A stretch of 64,000 nucleotides of DNA from Paracoccaceae bacterium (lineage in GTDB: Bacteria > Pseudomonadota > Alphaproteobacteria > Rhodobacterales > Rhodobacteraceae): positions 124,001-188,000 of the forward strand of contig JANREX010000060.1 of assembly GCA_030758115.1 (NCBI GenBank), written 5' to 3'. A program made the translations under genes and the position numbers. Shown here piece by piece: positions 1 through 10,446 of this stretch. Each line of letters opens with the position of its first letter. Position 1 is the first letter of the stretch. Under the pieces are notes generated by a model that had not been told where the DNA came from, searched no databases, and saw nothing but the letters and a program-made list of their open reading frames with translations.

Positions 1-100
1 GGTCCTCGCAATGGTCTTCATCACCTCCGCCGTCGAGACCGGCAAAGCCCGCAGCACCGATGCAGGTTCGGCCAATTCCCCAACCGAAAAGGATATTTGA
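1..100 (+). CDS. atpB: F-type (N-ATPase) ATP synthase subunit a, C-terminal fragment (5' truncated by window edge)
   Basis: Frame 2 reads VLAMVFITSAVETGKARSTDAGSANSPTEKDI*; stop TGA overlaps the ATG of subunit c (TGATG); operon position. Confidence 0.7.
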   Translation, partial: VLAMVFITSAVETGKARSTDAGSANSPTEKDI

Positions 101-345
101 TGGACTATCTCAGCCTTGTCAGCATTGTCTGCGCAGCCTTCACCGTGGCTTTTGGTGCGATAGGTCCCGCCTTGGCGGAAGGTCGCGCCGTCGCCGCCGC
201 GATGGACGCCATCGCGCGCCAACCCGAGGCGGCGAACACGATCTCGCGCACGCTTTTCGTGGGCCTGGCCATGATCGAAACGACGGCCATCTATTGCCTG
301 GTGATCGCGCTGCTGCTGCTTTTCGCCAACCCGCTGCTGGCGTGA
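100..345 (+). CDS. atpE: ATP synthase subunit c (N-ATPase type)
   Basis: Two-helix hairpin protein with GPALAEG...ARQPEA loop and IETTAIY ion-binding motif; AAAAGGA RBS upstream of ATG at 100. Confidence 0.93.
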   Translation: MDYLSLVSIVCAAFTVAFGAIGPALAEGRAVAAAMDAIARQPEAANTISRTLFVGLAMIETTAIYCLVIALLLLFANPLLA

Positions 346-349
346 CCGC

Positions 350-1087
350 ATGACGATCGACTGGTGGACCCTTGGATTGCAGGCCGTCAACGTCCTGATC
401 CTTGTCTGGCTGCTGTCCCGCGTGTTCTGGCGGCCGGTGGCGGATGCCATCGCCAGACGGCAGGACAAGGTTGAAACCATGTTGAATGACGCGCAAGCCA
501 CGCAAGCCAAGGCCGATGACATGCTGGCCGAGGTCGTGGCCGCGCGGGACGGGATGGCAGCGGAACGCAACACACTGCTGAGCGAGGCCGCCCTGCAGGC
601 CGAGGGCGCGGCCAAGGCAGCCTTGCAAGAGGCGGCAGCAAAGGCCCAGGCCATGCTGAAAGCCGCAGAGCTTGAAAGCGTGCATGTCAACGACGCAAAC
701 CGTGTGGCCGCAGCAGCGCAATCGGCTGAACTGGCCGTGGACATTGCCCGCAAGCTTCTGGCGCGGCTGGGTGCCGGAAAAGCAAATACAGCGTTTCTCG
801 ATCTGCTGATCGACGCAATAGAGGCGCTGCCGGCACAGGACAGGGCGGCCCTGACGGCAACGGCGGGCGGTCTGGATCTGATCAGCGCGACCGATCTGGA
901 CAGTGCAACCAGGATGCGGATCGAAACGGCCGTCGCGGCGGCGCTCGATGCGCAGCCACGGCTGAATTTCCACACGGACCCCGCGCTGATCGCCGGGTTC
1001 GAACTGCGGACCCGGCATTTCGTGCTGCACAGCAGCTGGGCCGCGGATCTGGACGCCATACTGAAGGATCTCAAGGATGCGGCCTGA
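350..1087 (+). CDS. atpF: ATP synthase subunit b with extended delta-like C-terminal region
   Basis: N-terminal TM then long coiled coil; 245 aa; C-terminal [31 protein letters not shown] resembles delta/OSCP C-terminus; between c and alpha. Confidence 0.85.
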   Translation: MTIDWWTLGLQAVNVLILVWLLSRVFWRPVADAIARRQDKVETMLNDAQATQAKADDMLAEVVAARDGMAAERNTLLSEAALQAEGAAKAALQEAAAKAQAMLKAAELESVHVNDANRVAAAAQSAELAVDIARKLLARLGAGKANTAFLDLLIDAIEALPAQDRAALTATAGGLDLISATDLDSATRMRIETAVAAALDAQPRLNFHTDPALIAGFELRTRHFVLHSSWAADLDAILKDLKDAA

Positions 1088-2636
1088 CACCAAGGACTGG
1101 CTGACCGGTGCGCGCGAGGTTCTGGAACGCACGACGCTTGGACCCAGGGCGGAACACAGGGGTCGCGTGGAAGAGATCGCCGACGGGGTCGCGATGATCT
1201 CGGGGCTGCGGGATGTGCGGCTGGACGAGGTGCTGCGCTTCGAGGGTGGGCAGTTCGGGTTTGCGCGGGTGCTGAACCCGGATCTCGTGGGCTGTGTGCT
1301 TCTGGACGCGGCGACCAGGGTCGAGGCGGGCGACATGGTCTTCGGCACCGGCGAGGTTGTCAGCGTGCCGGTCGGAGAGGCGCTGCTGGGCCGGATCGTC
1401 GACCCCCTTGGCCGCCCGCTTGATCGCAAGGGCCCGGTTCTGGCCGAGGCACGCTGGCCCATCGAACGCCCGGCCCCTTCGGTCATCGAACGTGATCTTG
1501 TGACGGAACCCGTGCAAACCGGAATCGTCGTGGTGGATACGCTCTTTCCGCTTGGCCGTGGCCAGCGCGAACTGATCGTGGGCGACCATTCGACCGGCAA
1601 GACCACTCTGGCCATCGACACGCTGATCGCGCAGCGCGACAGCGACATGATCTGCATCTACGTGGCCGTCGGGCAAAAGACCTCCAGCGTGCGCCGGGCC
1701 ATCGATGCCTTGCAGGCGGAAGGTGCGTTCGATCGCTGCATCGTCCTTGTGGCCTCTGCGGCCTCTGCGCCGGGTCTGCAATGGATCGCCCCCTATGCCG
1801 GCATGAGCATGGCCGAATATTTCCGCGATCAGGGGCAACATGCGCTGGTCGTGATCGACGATCTGTCCAAACACGCCGCCACCCACCGTGAAATCGCCCT
1901 GCTGACCCGCCAGTCACCGGGGCGCGAGGCTTTTCCGGGCGATGTGTTCTACATCCATGCCCGCCTGCTGGAACGGGCGGCCAAGCTGTCCCCGGCGCGC
2001 GGCGGCGGGTCGCTCACGGCCTTGCCCATTGCCGAAACCGTTGCGGGCAACCTTTCGGCCTTCATCACGACCAACCTGATCTCGATCACCGACGGGCAAA
2101 TCGTGCTGGATGCACCGTTGTTTCATCAGGGCCAGAAACCCGCCGTCGATGTGGGGCTGAGTGTCAGCCGCGTCGGCGGCAAGACACAGACGCGGATGCT
2201 GCGCGAGGCCGCGGGATCGCTGCGTCTGGACTATGCGCAGTTTCTGGAACTCGAGGTGTTCAGCCGCTTCGGCGCGATGCCCGAGGACCGTGTGCGCCAG
2301 CAACTGACGCGGGGCGAACGGATCCGCAGGATCCTGCGTCAGCCCCCGCATCGCCCTTTCCGTCTGGCCGATGAGGTCGCATTGCTGCTGGCCGTGCAAA
2401 CCGGCGCACTGGATGCGCTGCCCCCCGAAGCTGTGGACGCTTTTCAGGCGCGGCTTGCCGCAGCGCTGGACAGCGAGGCGGCAGATATCCTTCAGAGCAT
2501 TGCGCAGACCGGAACGCTCGACACGGCAGCGCGCGAGGCGCTTGTCGCGGTGCTCTCTCGTTTTGCCGGCTCTCTTTGTGAAGATACGCCGGGGGGCGAG
2601 GCATCTTCCAAAGACGCGACGGACCGGGCGCCATGA
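1077..2636 (+). CDS. atpA: ATP synthase subunit alpha (N-ATPase)
   Basis: [16 protein letters not shown]-loop, [11 protein letters not shown]1-alpha architecture; overlaps b by 11 nt. Confidence 0.95.
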   Translation: MRPDTKDWLTGAREVLERTTLGPRAEHRGRVEEIADGVAMISGLRDVRLDEVLRFEGGQFGFARVLNPDLVGCVLLDAATRVEAGDMVFGTGEVVSVPVGEALLGRIVDPLGRPLDRKGPVLAEARWPIERPAPSVIERDLVTEPVQTGIVVVDTLFPLGRGQRELIVGDHSTGKTTLAIDTLIAQRDSDMICIYVAVGQKTSSVRRAIDALQAEGAFDRCIVLVASAASAPGLQWIAPYAGMSMAEYFRDQGQHALVVIDDLSKHAATHREIALLTRQSPGREAFPGDVFYIHARLLERAAKLSPARGGGSLTALPIAETVAGNLSAFITTNLISITDGQIVLDAPLFHQGQKPAVDVGLSVSRVGGKTQTRMLREAAGSLRLDYAQFLELEVFSRFGAMPEDRVRQQLTRGERIRRILRQPPHRPFRLADEVALLLAVQTGALDALPPEAVDAFQARLAAALDSEAADILQSIAQTGTLDTAAREALVAVLSRFAGSLCEDTPGGEASSKDATDRAP

Positions 2637-3478
2637 CCGCACGATTGGCCGAGATCAGTGCGCGGATTGCCGGGGTGCGCCAGCTTGGGGCCGTCGTGAA
2701 CGCCATGAAGGGCATCGCGGCCGGCCGCGCGCGGGTTGCACGTACGCAGGTCCAGGCGGTCGATGGCTATGCAACAACCATTGCGAGGGCGATGGCGCAT
2801 GCCCTCGGGCCGGACAGTTCGATGATACATGCCGAATCCAGTGCTGATTCCGGCAAGCTTGGCCTGCTCGTCTTTTGTGCCGAACAGGGATTTGCCGGGG
2901 CCTTTACCGAGCGTGTGATCGACAGCATCGCAGCGGAGCTTGAGCCCGACAGGTTGTTCCTGATCGGAACCCGCGGCCTTTCCATCGCGGCCGCCCGCGG
3001 GATCGTGCCTGCCTGGACCACGGCCATGCCCTCGCACAGTCCCGGGATTCCCAAGCTTGCCGACAGGATCACGAAAGCGATTTTTGCGATGGTCGGCGAG
3101 GAACGGATCGACCGGCTTGATGTGGTCTTTACCGGATCGGATCACGGGCGCCCGACCATCATGCGGCAATCCCTGTTTCCCATCGACATGTCGCATTTTC
3201 CCAAGGAAGGCGGGGCGCGCCCGCTGATGCAGATCCCGATTGACGGGCTCATCGATTCGCTTGGCCGCGAATACCTGCACGCCCTGATCTGCAAGGCGGC
3301 GCTTCACGCCTTCGCCGCCGAGAACGAAGCACGTATGGAAGCCATGTCCGCTGCGGGCAGCCAGATCGCGCGCGAGCTTGACACCTTTCAGGCCTTGCTG
3401 CGCCAGGTCCGGCAGGAGGACATCACGGCCGAGATCATCGAACTTGGCGCAGCCGCGCGAAATGCGCTTGGTCACTGA
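2633..3478 (+). CDS. atpG: ATP synthase subunit gamma (N-ATPase)
   Basis: N-terminal [32 protein letters not shown]; last gene of operon, ATGA overlap with alpha. Confidence 0.88.
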   Translation: MTARLAEISARIAGVRQLGAVVNAMKGIAAGRARVARTQVQAVDGYATTIARAMAHALGPDSSMIHAESSADSGKLGLLVFCAEQGFAGAFTERVIDSIAAELEPDRLFLIGTRGLSIAAARGIVPAWTTAMPSHSPGIPKLADRITKAIFAMVGEERIDRLDVVFTGSDHGRPTIMRQSLFPIDMSHFPKEGGARPLMQIPIDGLIDSLGREYLHALICKAALHAFAAENEARMEAMSAAGSQIARELDTFQALLRQVRQEDITAEIIELGAAARNALGH

Positions 3479-3626
3479 AAAGGTCGCAACCCTGCCCCGC
3501 GCATGGGCGATCCATCCCGATGTGACCGCGCCCGGCCAGGCAAGGCGCCCGGTTGATCCGGACGGTCACACGCAAGACCTGACCTGATATTCCGGTCCCT
3601 GCGCAACATCTGCATTCGAGGATCAG

Positions 3627-3702
3627 TGGTGAGCCGTGCAGGATTCGAACCTGCGACCCACTGATTAAAAGTCAGTTGCTCTACCAACTGAGCTAACGGC
3701 CC
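3627..3702 (-). tRNA. tRNA-Lys (anticodon TTT), CCA encoded
   Basis: Reverse complement GGGCCGTTAGCTCAGTTGGTAGAGCAACTGACTTTTAATCAGTGGGTCGCAGGTTCGAATCCTGCACGGCTCACCA folds as cloverleaf. Confidence 0.97.
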
Positions 3703-3820
3703 ACTAAGCCGCGCTTCTAGAAAGACCCGGGCATAGGGTCAACCCCGAAAATCGACCTTTCTTTCCAGCATACTGGAATAACGCTGCGGGCAAGAGTATA
3801 TGCGCGCCATGAAAGCGGAC

Positions 3821-4669
3821 ATGACAACGGGCTTGCCCTTCATGAAGATGCACGGGTTGGGTAATGACTTTGTCGTTCTCGATGCGCGCAGCCATGGCTT
3901 GGGCAGTTCCGCCGCCGATGGGTTCGGGCTGTCGGAATCACTTGTCACCGCCATCGCCGACCGTCATCGCGGTATCGGTTTCGACCAGCTTGCCGTGATC
4001 TCGGACACCGGCGCAGGCGACGCACATCTGACCTTCTACAATGCCGACGGATCGACATCGGCCGCCTGTGGCAACGCGACACGCTGCATCGCGCGCTTCC
4101 TCATGGATGAGACCGGGACAACGGACCTGACCCTGACCACAGACCGCGGCATGCTGCGGGCGGTGGATGCCGGACAGGGCCTGACATCGGTCAACATGGG
4201 CCAGCCGCAACTGGACTGGTCCGAGATTCCGCTGGCCGGTCCGATGGACACGCTGCAACTGCCCATCGAGGGTGCGCCGACAGCCACCGGCATGGGCAAC
4301 CCGCATTGCACCTTTTTCGTGCCCGATGCCGAGGTTGTCGATCTGGCCGCGCGCGGCGCGCAGATGGAACATCATCCGCTGTTTCCGCAACGGACGAACG
4401 TGCAGTTCGCCTCGGTTCTGGGGCCCGACCACCTGCGGATGCGGGTCTGGGAACGTGGCGTGGGGGTCACCCTGGCCTCGGGGTCGTCGTCCTGCGCCAC
4501 CGCGGTGGCCGCGGCGCGGCGCGGGCTGACGGGGCGGCGGGTCACGATCTCGCTGGATGGCGGCGACCTTGTGGTAGAGTGGCGCGAGGATGGCGTCTGG
4601 ATGACCGGCGCGACCATGCACGTGGCCTCTGGCCATCTGACACCAGCTTTCCTGGACAGTGTCCAATGA
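3821..4669 (+). CDS. dapF: diaminopimelate epimerase
   Basis: MKMHGLGNDFVVLDAR, NADGSTSAACGNATRC, GMGNPHCTFFV, ASGSSSCATAVA motifs; exact start uncertain (3800/3821/3842). Confidence 0.96.
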   Translation: MTTGLPFMKMHGLGNDFVVLDARSHGLGSSAADGFGLSESLVTAIADRHRGIGFDQLAVISDTGAGDAHLTFYNADGSTSAACGNATRCIARFLMDETGTTDLTLTTDRGMLRAVDAGQGLTSVNMGQPQLDWSEIPLAGPMDTLQLPIEGAPTATGMGNPHCTFFVPDAEVVDLAARGAQMEHHPLFPQRTNVQFASVLGPDHLRMRVWERGVGVTLASGSSSCATAVAAARRGLTGRRVTISLDGGDLVVEWREDGVWMTGATMHVASGHLTPAFLDSVQ

Positions 4670-5931
4670 CCCTGCAGCCACCTAAATTCGCCACTTTCGG
4701 TTGCCGCCTGAACGCCTATGAGACAGAGGCGATGAAGGATCTGGCGACGCAGGCGGGCCTGTCCGGTGCGGTGATCGTGAACACATGCGCCGTGACCTCG
4801 GAAGCCGTGCGCAAGGCACGCCAGGAGATCCGCCGCCTGCGCCGCGAAAACCCGGATGCGCGCCTGATCGTCACCGGCTGCGCCGCGCAGACCGAGCCCG
4901 AGACATTCTCGACCATGCCGGAGGTGGATCTGGTCATCGGGAATACCGAGAAGATGCAACCCGAGACATGGACGCGCCTGTCCCCCGATTTCATCGGACA
5001 GACAGAACGCGTGCAGGTCGATGACATCATGAGCGTGACGGAAACCGCGGGTCACCTGATCGACGGATTCGGCACAAGGTCGCGCGCCTATGTGCAGGTG
5101 CAGAACGGGTGCGATCACCGCTGCACCTTCTGCATCATTCCTTACGGGCGCGGCAATTCCCGCTCGGTCCCTGCTGGTGTGGTGGTGGACCAGATCAAGC
5201 GCCTGGTCGATTCCGGCTATAACGAGGTGGTCCTGACCGGGGTCGACCTGACAAGCTGGGGCGCCGATCTGCCAGCCACGCCCAAGCTGGGCGATCTGGT
5301 CATGCGGATCCTGCGCCTTGTCCCCGACCTGCCCCGGCTGCGCATCAGCTCCATCGATTCCATCGAGGTCGACGATAACCTGATGCAGGCCATCGCAACC
5401 GAGCCCCGCCTGATGCCGCATCTGCACCTGTCCTTGCAGCATGGCGATGACCTGATCCTCAAGCGGATGAAACGCCGGCACCTGCGCGACGATGCAATCA
5501 GTTTTACCGAAGAAGCCCTGTCTCTGCGCCCGGACATGACATTCGGCGCGGATATCATCGCAGGATTTCCCACGGAAACCGAAGCCCATTTCCAGAACTC
5601 GCTGCGCCTGGTGGAAGACTGCAACCTGACATGGCTGCATGTCTTTCCCTATTCGCCACGCCCCGGCACACCCGCCGCGCGGATGCCGCAAGTCCGGGGT
5701 CCGGCGATCAAGGACCGCGCCGCCAGGCTGCGCGCGGCCGGCGATGCGCGCGTCATGACCCATCTTCACCAGCAGATCGGCCTGACCCATCGCGTCTTGT
5801 TGGAAAACCCGCATATGGGCCGGACAGAGCAGTTCACCGAAGTCGCATTCGACAGTCCCCAGGCCGAAGGTCGGATCGTCAGCGCAACGATCATCGGCAT
5901 CCAGGGCACACAACTGGTCGCCCGGGCCTGA
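4666..5931 (+). CDS. mtaB: tRNA t6A37 methylthiotransferase MtaB
   Basis: FGCRLNAYE, VNTCAVTSEA, radical SAM CDHRCTFCIIPYGRG; ATGA overlap with dapF. Confidence 0.94.
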   Translation: MTLQPPKFATFGCRLNAYETEAMKDLATQAGLSGAVIVNTCAVTSEAVRKARQEIRRLRRENPDARLIVTGCAAQTEPETFSTMPEVDLVIGNTEKMQPETWTRLSPDFIGQTERVQVDDIMSVTETAGHLIDGFGTRSRAYVQVQNGCDHRCTFCIIPYGRGNSRSVPAGVVVDQIKRLVDSGYNEVVLTGVDLTSWGADLPATPKLGDLVMRILRLVPDLPRLRISSIDSIEVDDNLMQAIATEPRLMPHLHLSLQHGDDLILKRMKRRHLRDDAISFTEEALSLRPDMTFGADIIAGFPTETEAHFQNSLRLVEDCNLTWLHVFPYSPRPGTPAARMPQVRGPAIKDRAARLRAAGDARVMTHLHQQIGLTHRVLLENPHMGRTEQFTEVAFDSPQAEGRIVSATIIGIQGTQLVARA

Positions 5932-5933
5932 TC

Positions 5934-6000
5934 GGTTTCTTCTTGCCTGAAATATCCTCGGGGGGAGTCCCGCAGGGACCGGGGGGCAGACAGCCCCCCG
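5934..6000. repeat. intergenic element copy A (box + GC hairpin)
   Basis: GGTTTCTTCTTGCCTGAAATATCC, then GGGGGGC-AGACA-GCCCCCC. Confidence 0.6.
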
Positions 6001-6078
6001 CCTTGCCCGCTGGCCGGTTTACAGCCGCCCCGAACTGGGCCTACTGTCGCGCGGAACAGTCAGGAAGGACCCATTCCC

Positions 6079-6684
6079 ATGAAACTCGTCTCGTCCCCCG
6101 CGTCACCTTTCGTGCGCAAGGTGCATGTGGTGCTGCATGAAACAGGCCAGCTTGCCGATGTCGCGGTGATGGGCGTCAAGACCTCGCCCGTGGCCACCGC
6201 CGCCGAGGTCGCAACCGCCAATCCGCTGGGCAAGATCCCGGCCTTGCTGCGCGAGGATGGGCCTGCGATCTACGACAGCCGTGTCATCACCCGTTTCCTC
6301 GATGCCCGCGCTGGCGGCAAACTGTACCCCGAGGCGCGCATCTGGGAGGTCCTGACGCTTGAGGCGACAGCCGACGGTATCATGGATGCAGCCGTTTCGA
6401 TGACCTACGAGCGGCGCATCCGCCCGGAAGACAAGGTCTACGAACCCTGGATCGAGGCGCAATGGTCCAAGGTGTCGCGCGCACTCGATGCGTTGAACGA
6501 ACGCTGGATGAGCCACCTGGAGGGACCGCTCTGCATGGGTCAACTGGCCGTGGGATGTGCGCTTGGCTATCTCGATTTCCGCCATGATGCGCGCCAGTGG
6601 CGCAAGGATCGCGGCGCGCTTGACGATTGGTATGCCGCCTTCTCGCAACGCCCCTCCATGCTGGCGACCGCGCCCGCCGACTAG
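6079..6684 (+). CDS. glutathione S-transferase family protein
   Basis: SPASPFVRKVHVVLHETGQ...NPLGKIPALLREDG...IYDSRVITRFLD GST N-domain pattern. Confidence 0.88.
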   Translation: MKLVSSPASPFVRKVHVVLHETGQLADVAVMGVKTSPVATAAEVATANPLGKIPALLREDGPAIYDSRVITRFLDARAGGKLYPEARIWEVLTLEATADGIMDAAVSMTYERRIRPEDKVYEPWIEAQWSKVSRALDALNERWMSHLEGPLCMGQLAVGCALGYLDFRHDARQWRKDRGALDDWYAAFSQRPSMLATAPAD

Positions 6685-6723
6685 GCGCTCATCCGCTTTC
6701 TGACGGTGACCAGGCCCAGAAAA

Positions 6724-6752
6724 AAGGCCCCGCGCAGCACGCACGGGGCCTT
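6724..6752. terminator. bidirectional intrinsic terminator between convergent genes
   Basis: AAGGCCCCG-N11-CGGGGCCTT stem flanked by A-run/T-rich sequence. Confidence 0.8.
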
Positions 6753-6774
6753 GTCTTTCGCATCGAGAGGCAAG

Positions 6775-7425
6775 TCAGAAGCGGAACGACAAACCAAGGT
6801 TCAGCGCGTTGCTGATCAACCGGGTGTTCAATGTGCCGCCGCCATCCAGATCCACCTTGTTGTCTGAAATGGTGAACTGGTATTCGCCAAATGCGGCCCA
6901 GCGGGCGTTCAGCTCGTAGGACGCGCCCGCGGTCAGACGCAGGGCCGGTCCGGTGAACTGATATCCATAGGTCCGGTTTCCATTCTCGGTCACATCGACA
7001 TGGGGCACGGCGATGCCGATACCCGCCCCCAGATAGGGCGAGAACCGGTCGGCCCACTGGCCCGGCCAACGCTTCATCACGTTTGCCGTGGCGATGTTGT
7101 GCCCGTCCGTGAACTCGAGCCGATCAAATCCGACAGGCATCTCATCGGTCGGGGCATAGAACTTGGCATGGGTCACTTCGATCCCGTAGCCGATATTGTT
7201 CGGTTGCCACCACATTGCGCGAAGACCGTAATAGGGCGGCATCGAGAGAGACTTGCCATCCCAGCCGATATTCTCGTCAAAGGACGATCCATCGGCGCGC
7301 TGTCCGCTGACGCTGCTGTGCGGGGCGGTCTGCCAGCCGCCATAGACGCTGATCTCTGTTTCCGCCATCAGCGGCAGCGACGTGAGGACAAGGGCGGCAG
7401 CGGCGGCAACGGTCTTTTTCAGCAT
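6775..7425 (-). CDS. outer membrane beta-barrel protein (possibly lipid A oxidase/LpxQ-like)
   Basis: Signal peptide, alternating beta strands, C-terminal aromatic LGLSFRF; specific function not certain. Confidence 0.65.
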   Translation of the reverse strand: MLKKTVAAAAALVLTSLPLMAETEISVYGGWQTAPHSSVSGQRADGSSFDENIGWDGKSLSMPPYYGLRAMWWQPNNIGYGIEVTHAKFYAPTDEMPVGFDRLEFTDGHNIATANVMKRWPGQWADRFSPYLGAGIGIAVPHVDVTENGNRTYGYQFTGPALRLTAGASYELNARWAAFGEYQFTISDNKVDLDGGGTLNTRLISNALNLGLSFRF

Positions 7426-7676
7426 GGTGATATCTTTCAGGCCTCGGGCGGTGTCCGCATACTTACGATATTGTAACTAGTGGAATGCTAGCATAGCGAC
7501 CCGCGTCCGGCGTCACAATATCACAGGGTTGCACCAAAAGTCGCAGTTTGTCACATGGGGCCATTGTCCGCTGGACGAGACGGGGTAGCCCCGCTACATA
7601 CCGCGTCGGAAAGGCTGCGCTTGTCGCGGCCAGAACCTGTATACGGCCTGTTCGGCCCTGGAATGGAGAAAACCTC

Positions 7677-8237
7677 GTGTCACACGCAGAAGATCACGAA
7701 GGCACCCGCAGAGATTTCCTTTATTACGCCACCGCTGGCGCCGGTGCCGTAACTGCAGGTGCAGCCATCTGGCCGCTGGTCAACCAGATGAACCCTTCAG
7801 CAGACGTTCAGGCACTCGCATCGATTCGTGTCGATGTGTCCGGCGTCGAGCCCGGAACGCAGCTGACGGTGAAATGGCTGGGCAAGCCCGTGTTCATCCG
7901 TCGCCGCACGGAAGCCGAAATCGAAGAGGCGCGCGCCGTCGAACTGAGCCAGCTTCCCGATCAGAACGCGCAGAACCGCAATGACATGTCCCTGGACGCA
8001 TCCGACCAGAACCGCTCGCTGGACGAAGCCGGCGAATGGCTGGTGATGATCGGCGTCTGTACTCACCTGGGTTGCGTGCCCATCGGTGACGGAGCGGGCG
8101 ATTTTGGCGGCTGGTTCTGCCCCTGCCACGGGTCACATTACGACAGTTCGGGGCGAATCCGCCGCGGGCCGGCACCGCAGAACCTGTGGATCCCCGTCGC
8201 CGCCTTCGAAGACGAAACAACGATCAAGCTGGGTTAA
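7677..8237 (+). CDS. petA: ubiquinol-cytochrome c reductase Rieske iron-sulfur subunit
   Basis: GTG start; [20 protein letters not shown] Tat-type anchor; CTHLGCVP and CPCHGSHYD Rieske motifs. Confidence 0.97.
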   Translation: MSHAEDHEGTRRDFLYYATAGAGAVTAGAAIWPLVNQMNPSADVQALASIRVDVSGVEPGTQLTVKWLGKPVFIRRRTEAEIEEARAVELSQLPDQNAQNRNDMSLDASDQNRSLDEAGEWLVMIGVCTHLGCVPIGDGAGDFGGWFCPCHGSHYDSSGRIRRGPAPQNLWIPVAAFEDETTIKLG

Positions 8238-8249
8238 AGGAAAAGCAAC

Positions 8250-9575
8250 ATGGCTGGAATTCCTCACGACCATTACGAACCGAAGACCGGTGGAGAGAAG
8301 TGGCTGCATTCGCGCCTGCCCATCGTGGCTTTGATCTATGATACGATCATGATCCCCACACCCAAGAACCTGAACTGGATGTGGATCTGGGGTATCGTCC
8401 TGACCTTCTGTCTTGCGATGCAGATCGTGACCGGCATCATCCTGGTCATGCATTACACGCCGCATGTCGATCTGGCCTTCGCCTCGGTCGAGCACATCAT
8501 GCGGAACGTGAATGGCGGGCACATGCTGCGTTACCTGCATCAGAACGGCGCATCGCTGTTCTTTGTCGCCGTTTACCTGCACATCTTCCGTGGTCTCTAC
8601 TACGGCAGCTACAAGGCCCCGCGCGAGATCACATGGATCATCGGCATGCTGATCTACCTGCTGATGATGGCGACCGCCTTCATGGGTTACGTTCTGCCCT
8701 GGGGCCAGATGTCGTTCTGGGGTGCAACCGTGATCACCGGCCTGTTCGGCGCGATCCCGTTCATCGGCGAGCCGATCCAGACCTGGTTGCTGGGCGGACC
8801 CGCCGTGGACAATGCCACGCTGAACCGCTTCTTCTCGCTGCATTACCTGCTGCCCTTCGTGATCGCAGCCCTGGTGGCCGTGCACATCTGGGCCTTCCAC
8901 ACGACCGGCAACAACAACCCCACCGGGGTCGAGGTGCGCCGCACGTCCAAGGAAGACGCCGCGAAGGACACGCTGCCCTTCTGGCCCTATTTCGTGATGA
9001 AGGACCTGTTCGCGCTGGCGCTGATCATGGTCGTCTTCTTCGCGATCGTCGGCTTCATGCCCAACTACCTGGGTCACCCCGACAACTACATCGAGGCGAA
9101 TGCCCTGGCGACGCCGGCGCATATCGTGCCTGAATGGTACTTCCTGCCGTTCTACGCGATCCTGCGCGCCTTCACCGCCGATGTCTGGGTCGTGATGTTC
9201 GCAGACTGGATCACCGGCGGCATCATCGATGCCAAGTTCTTCGGTGTTCTGGCGATGTTCGGTGCGATCGCGGTCATGGCCCTGGCGCCCTGGCTGGACA
9301 CCAGCCGTGTCCGTTCGGGCCGCTATCGTCCGATGTTCAAGTGGTGGTTCGCCCTGCTGTGCGTCGACTTCGTGGTGCTGACCTGGGTCGGCGCAATGCC
9401 CGCCGAGGAGCCCTATGCAACGATCTCGCTGATCGCCTCGGCCTACTGGTTCGCCTACTTCCTGGTGATCCTGCCGCTGCTGGGTGTCATCGAAAAGCCG
9501 CAGGCTGCGCCCGCGACGATCGAAGAAGACTTCAACGCGCATTACGGTGCGACGTCCGGCACCCCTGCCGAATAA
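8250..9575 (+). CDS. petB: cytochrome b of bc1 complex
   Basis: [23 protein letters not shown]-type segment, [13 protein letters not shown]; 441 aa; between petA and petC. Confidence 0.98.
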   Translation: MAGIPHDHYEPKTGGEKWLHSRLPIVALIYDTIMIPTPKNLNWMWIWGIVLTFCLAMQIVTGIILVMHYTPHVDLAFASVEHIMRNVNGGHMLRYLHQNGASLFFVAVYLHIFRGLYYGSYKAPREITWIIGMLIYLLMMATAFMGYVLPWGQMSFWGATVITGLFGAIPFIGEPIQTWLLGGPAVDNATLNRFFSLHYLLPFVIAALVAVHIWAFHTTGNNNPTGVEVRRTSKEDAAKDTLPFWPYFVMKDLFALALIMVVFFAIVGFMPNYLGHPDNYIEANALATPAHIVPEWYFLPFYAILRAFTADVWVVMFADWITGGIIDAKFFGVLAMFGAIAVMALAPWLDTSRVRSGRYRPMFKWWFALLCVDFVVLTWVGAMPAEEPYATISLIASAYWFAYFLVILPLLGVIEKPQAAPATIEEDFNAHYGATSGTPAE

Positions 9576-9591
9576 GAAAGGAACAGGGATC

Positions 9592-10383
9592 ATGATGAGA
9601 AAGATTGCGATTGCCGCAGTTGCTGCCCTGACCCTTTCGGGTGGGGCGGCGATGGCAGCCGGGGCCGCTGGCCATATCGAGGATGTGGACTTCTCGTTCG
9701 AAGGGCCGTTCGGCACCTTCGACCAGAACCAGCTGCAGCGCGGACTTCAGGTCTACACCGAAGTCTGTGCGGCATGCCACGGATTGAAGTTCGTGCCGCT
9801 GCGCACCCTGGCCGATGAAGGCGGGCCCCACCTGCCGGAAGACCAGGTGCGTGCCTATGCGACCCAGTTCGAGATTTTCGATCCCGAGCTGGACGATTTC
9901 CGCCCGCGCACCGAAACCGACCATTTCCCGGAATCGAACCTGTCGAACGCACCTGACCTGTCTTTGATGGCGAAGGCGCGCGCAGGGTTCCACGGGCCCT
10001 ATGGCAGCGGTCTGAACCAGCTGTTCAAAGGGATGGGCGGACCGGAGTATATCTATTCGCTGCTGATGGGCTACACGGGCGAGGAAAAGGTCGAGGCCGG
10101 AACAACCCTGTATGAGAACACGGCTTTCCCCGGTGGCTGGATCGGCATGGCGCCGCCACTCTACGAGGATCAGCTGGAGTACGCGGATGGCCACAGCAAT
10201 TCGATGGAAGCGGTTGCCGAAGATGTATCCGCTTTCCTGATGTGGACCGCAGAGCCCAAGATGATGGCCCGCAAGCAGACAGGCTTCATCGCCGTGCTGT
10301 TCCTGTCGGTCCTCACCGTGCTGCTGTACCTGACCAACAAGCGGATCTGGATGCCGGTGAAGCGCAAGGAAAAGAACGCCTGA
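9592..10383 (+). CDS. petC: cytochrome c1 of bc1 complex
   Basis: Signal peptide, CAACH haem motif, C-terminal TM anchor; ATG at 9592. Confidence 0.97.
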   Translation: MMRKIAIAAVAALTLSGGAAMAAGAAGHIEDVDFSFEGPFGTFDQNQLQRGLQVYTEVCAACHGLKFVPLRTLADEGGPHLPEDQVRAYATQFEIFDPELDDFRPRTETDHFPESNLSNAPDLSLMAKARAGFHGPYGSGLNQLFKGMGGPEYIYSLLMGYTGEEKVEAGTTLYENTAFPGGWIGMAPPLYEDQLEYADGHSNSMEAVAEDVSAFLMWTAEPKMMARKQTGFIAVLFLSVLTVLLYLTNKRIWMPVKRKEKNA

Positions 10384-10406
10384 TCCGTTTCGGACAGGTC
10401 GAATTG

Positions 10407-10433
10407 AAAAACCCCGCCCTGTGCGGGGTTTTT
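10407..10433 (+). terminator. intrinsic terminator of petABC
   Basis: AAAAACCCCG...CGGGGTTTTT hairpin with T-tract, shortly after petC. Confidence 0.88.
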
Positions 10434-10446
10434 CTTTGCCGCGCCC

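Noticed and set aside
91-104. GGATATTTGATGG as a reverse copy of the intergenic element
   Set aside because: Only a short match (TCAAATATCC), no T/C box or hairpin, and it is explained by the atpB stop/atpE RBS-start junction.
140-1657. 505-aa antisense ORF over the ATPase operon
   Set aside because: Antisense shadow ORF of high-GC coding DNA; low-complexity Ser/Arg/Pro composition and no recognisable domain.
4306-4665. N-terminal extension of the mtaB ORF
   Set aside because: Out-of-frame overlap with dapF; real start is the ATGA junction at 4666.
7600-7650. petABC promoter from TTGTCG / TATACG
   Set aside because: Spacing is only 13 nt; not a convincing sigma-70 promoter.
8133-9716. 527-aa antisense ORF over petB
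   Set aside because: Opposite an unmistakable cytochrome b gene; His/Asp/Gln-rich composition typical of antisense of membrane protein genes.
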